Assembly (NCBI GenBank): GCA_009929055.1
Contig: SABI01000156.1
Location: 1 to 6,098, forward strand
From: Spirochaetia bacterium
GTDB taxonomy: Bacteria; Spirochaetota; Spirochaetia; Sphaerochaetales; Sphaerochaetaceae
Direction of reading: 5' to 3'
DNA: 6,098 nt
Every line of letters starts with the position of its first letter. Position 1 is the stretch's first letter. The notes under the pieces are model-generated. The model saw only the letters and a program-made list of their open reading frames with translations. It had not been told where the DNA came from and did no database searches. A program made the translations under genes and the position numbers. This document shows positions 5,489 to 6,098 of this stretch, in pieces.

Positions 5489-6097
5489 TTAATCGGCCAG
5501 GGTGAGAATTATTACACCATTAGAGGTGACTGCTATAGTATGTTCAACATGGGCAGAAGGTTTACCATCACCTGTTACTACTGTCCACCCATCTTCTAAA
5601 GTTTCAACTCGTTTGGTTCCTAAGTTAATCATTGGCTCTATTGCTAATACCATTCCTTCTCTAAGCCTAGGATTAGCTGAAAATGAGTTTACATAGTTAG
5701 GTATTTGGGGCTCTTCATGAACAGCGATTCCTACACCATGGCCACAATAGTCTCTTACTACCCCATAGCCAAATCTTTCAGCATGGCGGGAGATAGGAAG
5801 TGATATGTCATGGATACGGGCTCCTTTCTTATTGGCCCCTTCAATCCCATACATAAGAGATTCGTTTGTTACTTTTACGAGTTGCTGAACTTCTTTAGCT
5901 ACATTATTACCCACAAGGTGGGTACGAGCTGCATCACTAAAGTAGCCATTAAGGTTGATACCAATATCTAATGAGACGATATCTCCATCTAAGAGAGCTC
6001 TACTTGATGGAATGCCATGAATCACCTCTTCATTTACAGAAATACAACAAGAGGCAGGAAAACCCATATAGTTCAAAAAAGCAGGAATTCCTTTATT
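5489..6097 (-). CDS. map: Methionine aminopeptidase type I, 5' end outside the window
   Basis: The enzyme removes the initiator methionine from new proteins in the cytoplasm using two divalent metal ions. The frame is open to the window edge, giving 202 residues. Numbering from the first visible codon, H27 (VIHGIP) matches the catalytic histidine, and the five metal ligands are present: D44 (LDIG), D55 (SDAA, exactly 11 after the first), H120 (GHGVG), E154 (AIEPM) and E185 (HVEHT). H127 and W171 of the active site are also present. Comparison with the E. coli enzyme suggests about 52 residues are missing, so the true start lies upstream. The TTG at 6076 is internal, since the preceding residues NKGIPAF already match the family. 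No C-terminal extension is present. The gene is followed after 18 bp by the phosphoribosyltransferase. Confidence 0.97.
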   Translation of the reverse strand, partial: NKGIPAFLNYMGFPASCCISVNEEVIHGIPSSRALLDGDIVSLDIGINLNGYFSDAARTHLVGNNVAKEVQQLVKVTNESLMYGIEGANKKGARIHDISLPISRHAERFGYGVVRDYCGHGVGIAVHEEPQIPNYVNSFSANPRLREGMVLAIEPMINLGTKRVETLEDGWTVVTGDGKPSAHVEHTIAVTSNGVIILTLAD

Positions 6098-6098
6098 C

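Noticed and set aside
5502..5696. Plus-strand open frame of 64 codons opposite map
   Set aside because: Antisense to metal-ligand motifs of methionine aminopeptidase; a shadow frame.
6065..6076. TTG (6076) or ATG (6067) as the start of map
   Set aside because: The frame continues upstream with residues matching the family, and about 52 N-terminal residues would be lost; the gene is simply cut by the window edge.
1..6098. Mobile elements, CRISPR array, tRNA/rRNA genes or phage genes
   Set aside because: No transposase, integrase, regularly spaced repeats, terminal inverted repeats or RNA-gene signatures were seen; base composition and gene types are uniform housekeeping and envelope functions.

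Overview
This low-GC, AT-rich window looks like ordinary chromosome from a spirochaete, probably in the Treponema/Spirochaeta group. The reasons are a MiaB of spirochaetal character, a signal-peptide beta-barrel candidate followed directly by a lipoprotein with a relaxed lipobox, and folD lying beside that envelope pair. From memory only, Treponema pallidum has a similar folD/TP0733 neighbourhood. The taxon is an inference; no marker gene settles it.

Layout from left to right. (1) Positions 2-798, plus strand: the C-terminal two thirds of an SPFH/band-7 protein, then a 60-residue Arc-like ribbon-helix-helix protein. (2) Positions 801-2981, minus strand: a folD-miaB operon. It is transcribed leftward from a promoter near 3001-3030 and ends at a hairpin built into the last codons of the ribbon-helix-helix gene. 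(3) Positions 2982-3152: a short divergent intergenic region with a plausible sigma-70 promoter for each side. (4) Positions 3153-4805, plus strand: an outer-membrane beta-barrel candidate and an unrecognised lipoprotein, 9 bp apart. (5) Positions 4819-4854: a bidirectional intrinsic terminator. (6) Positions 4856-6097, minus strand: methionine aminopeptidase (5' end outside the window) followed by a purine-type phosphoribosyltransferase.

The genes cover separate jobs. FolD supplies one-carbon folates, MiaB modifies tRNA position 37, Map removes initiator methionine, and the phosphoribosyltransferase probably salvages purine bases. The barrel and lipoprotein belong to the envelope. The SPFH protein is probably a membrane scaffold with a small partner. 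The window is dense: no gene-free stretch exceeds 300 bases, and I see no mobile element, CRISPR array, RNA gene or defence system. I found no convincing new system. The items most worth a second look are the SPFH/ribbon-helix-helix pair, the barrel/lipoprotein pair, the terminator inside a coding sequence, and a departure from consensus in a FolD signature motif.
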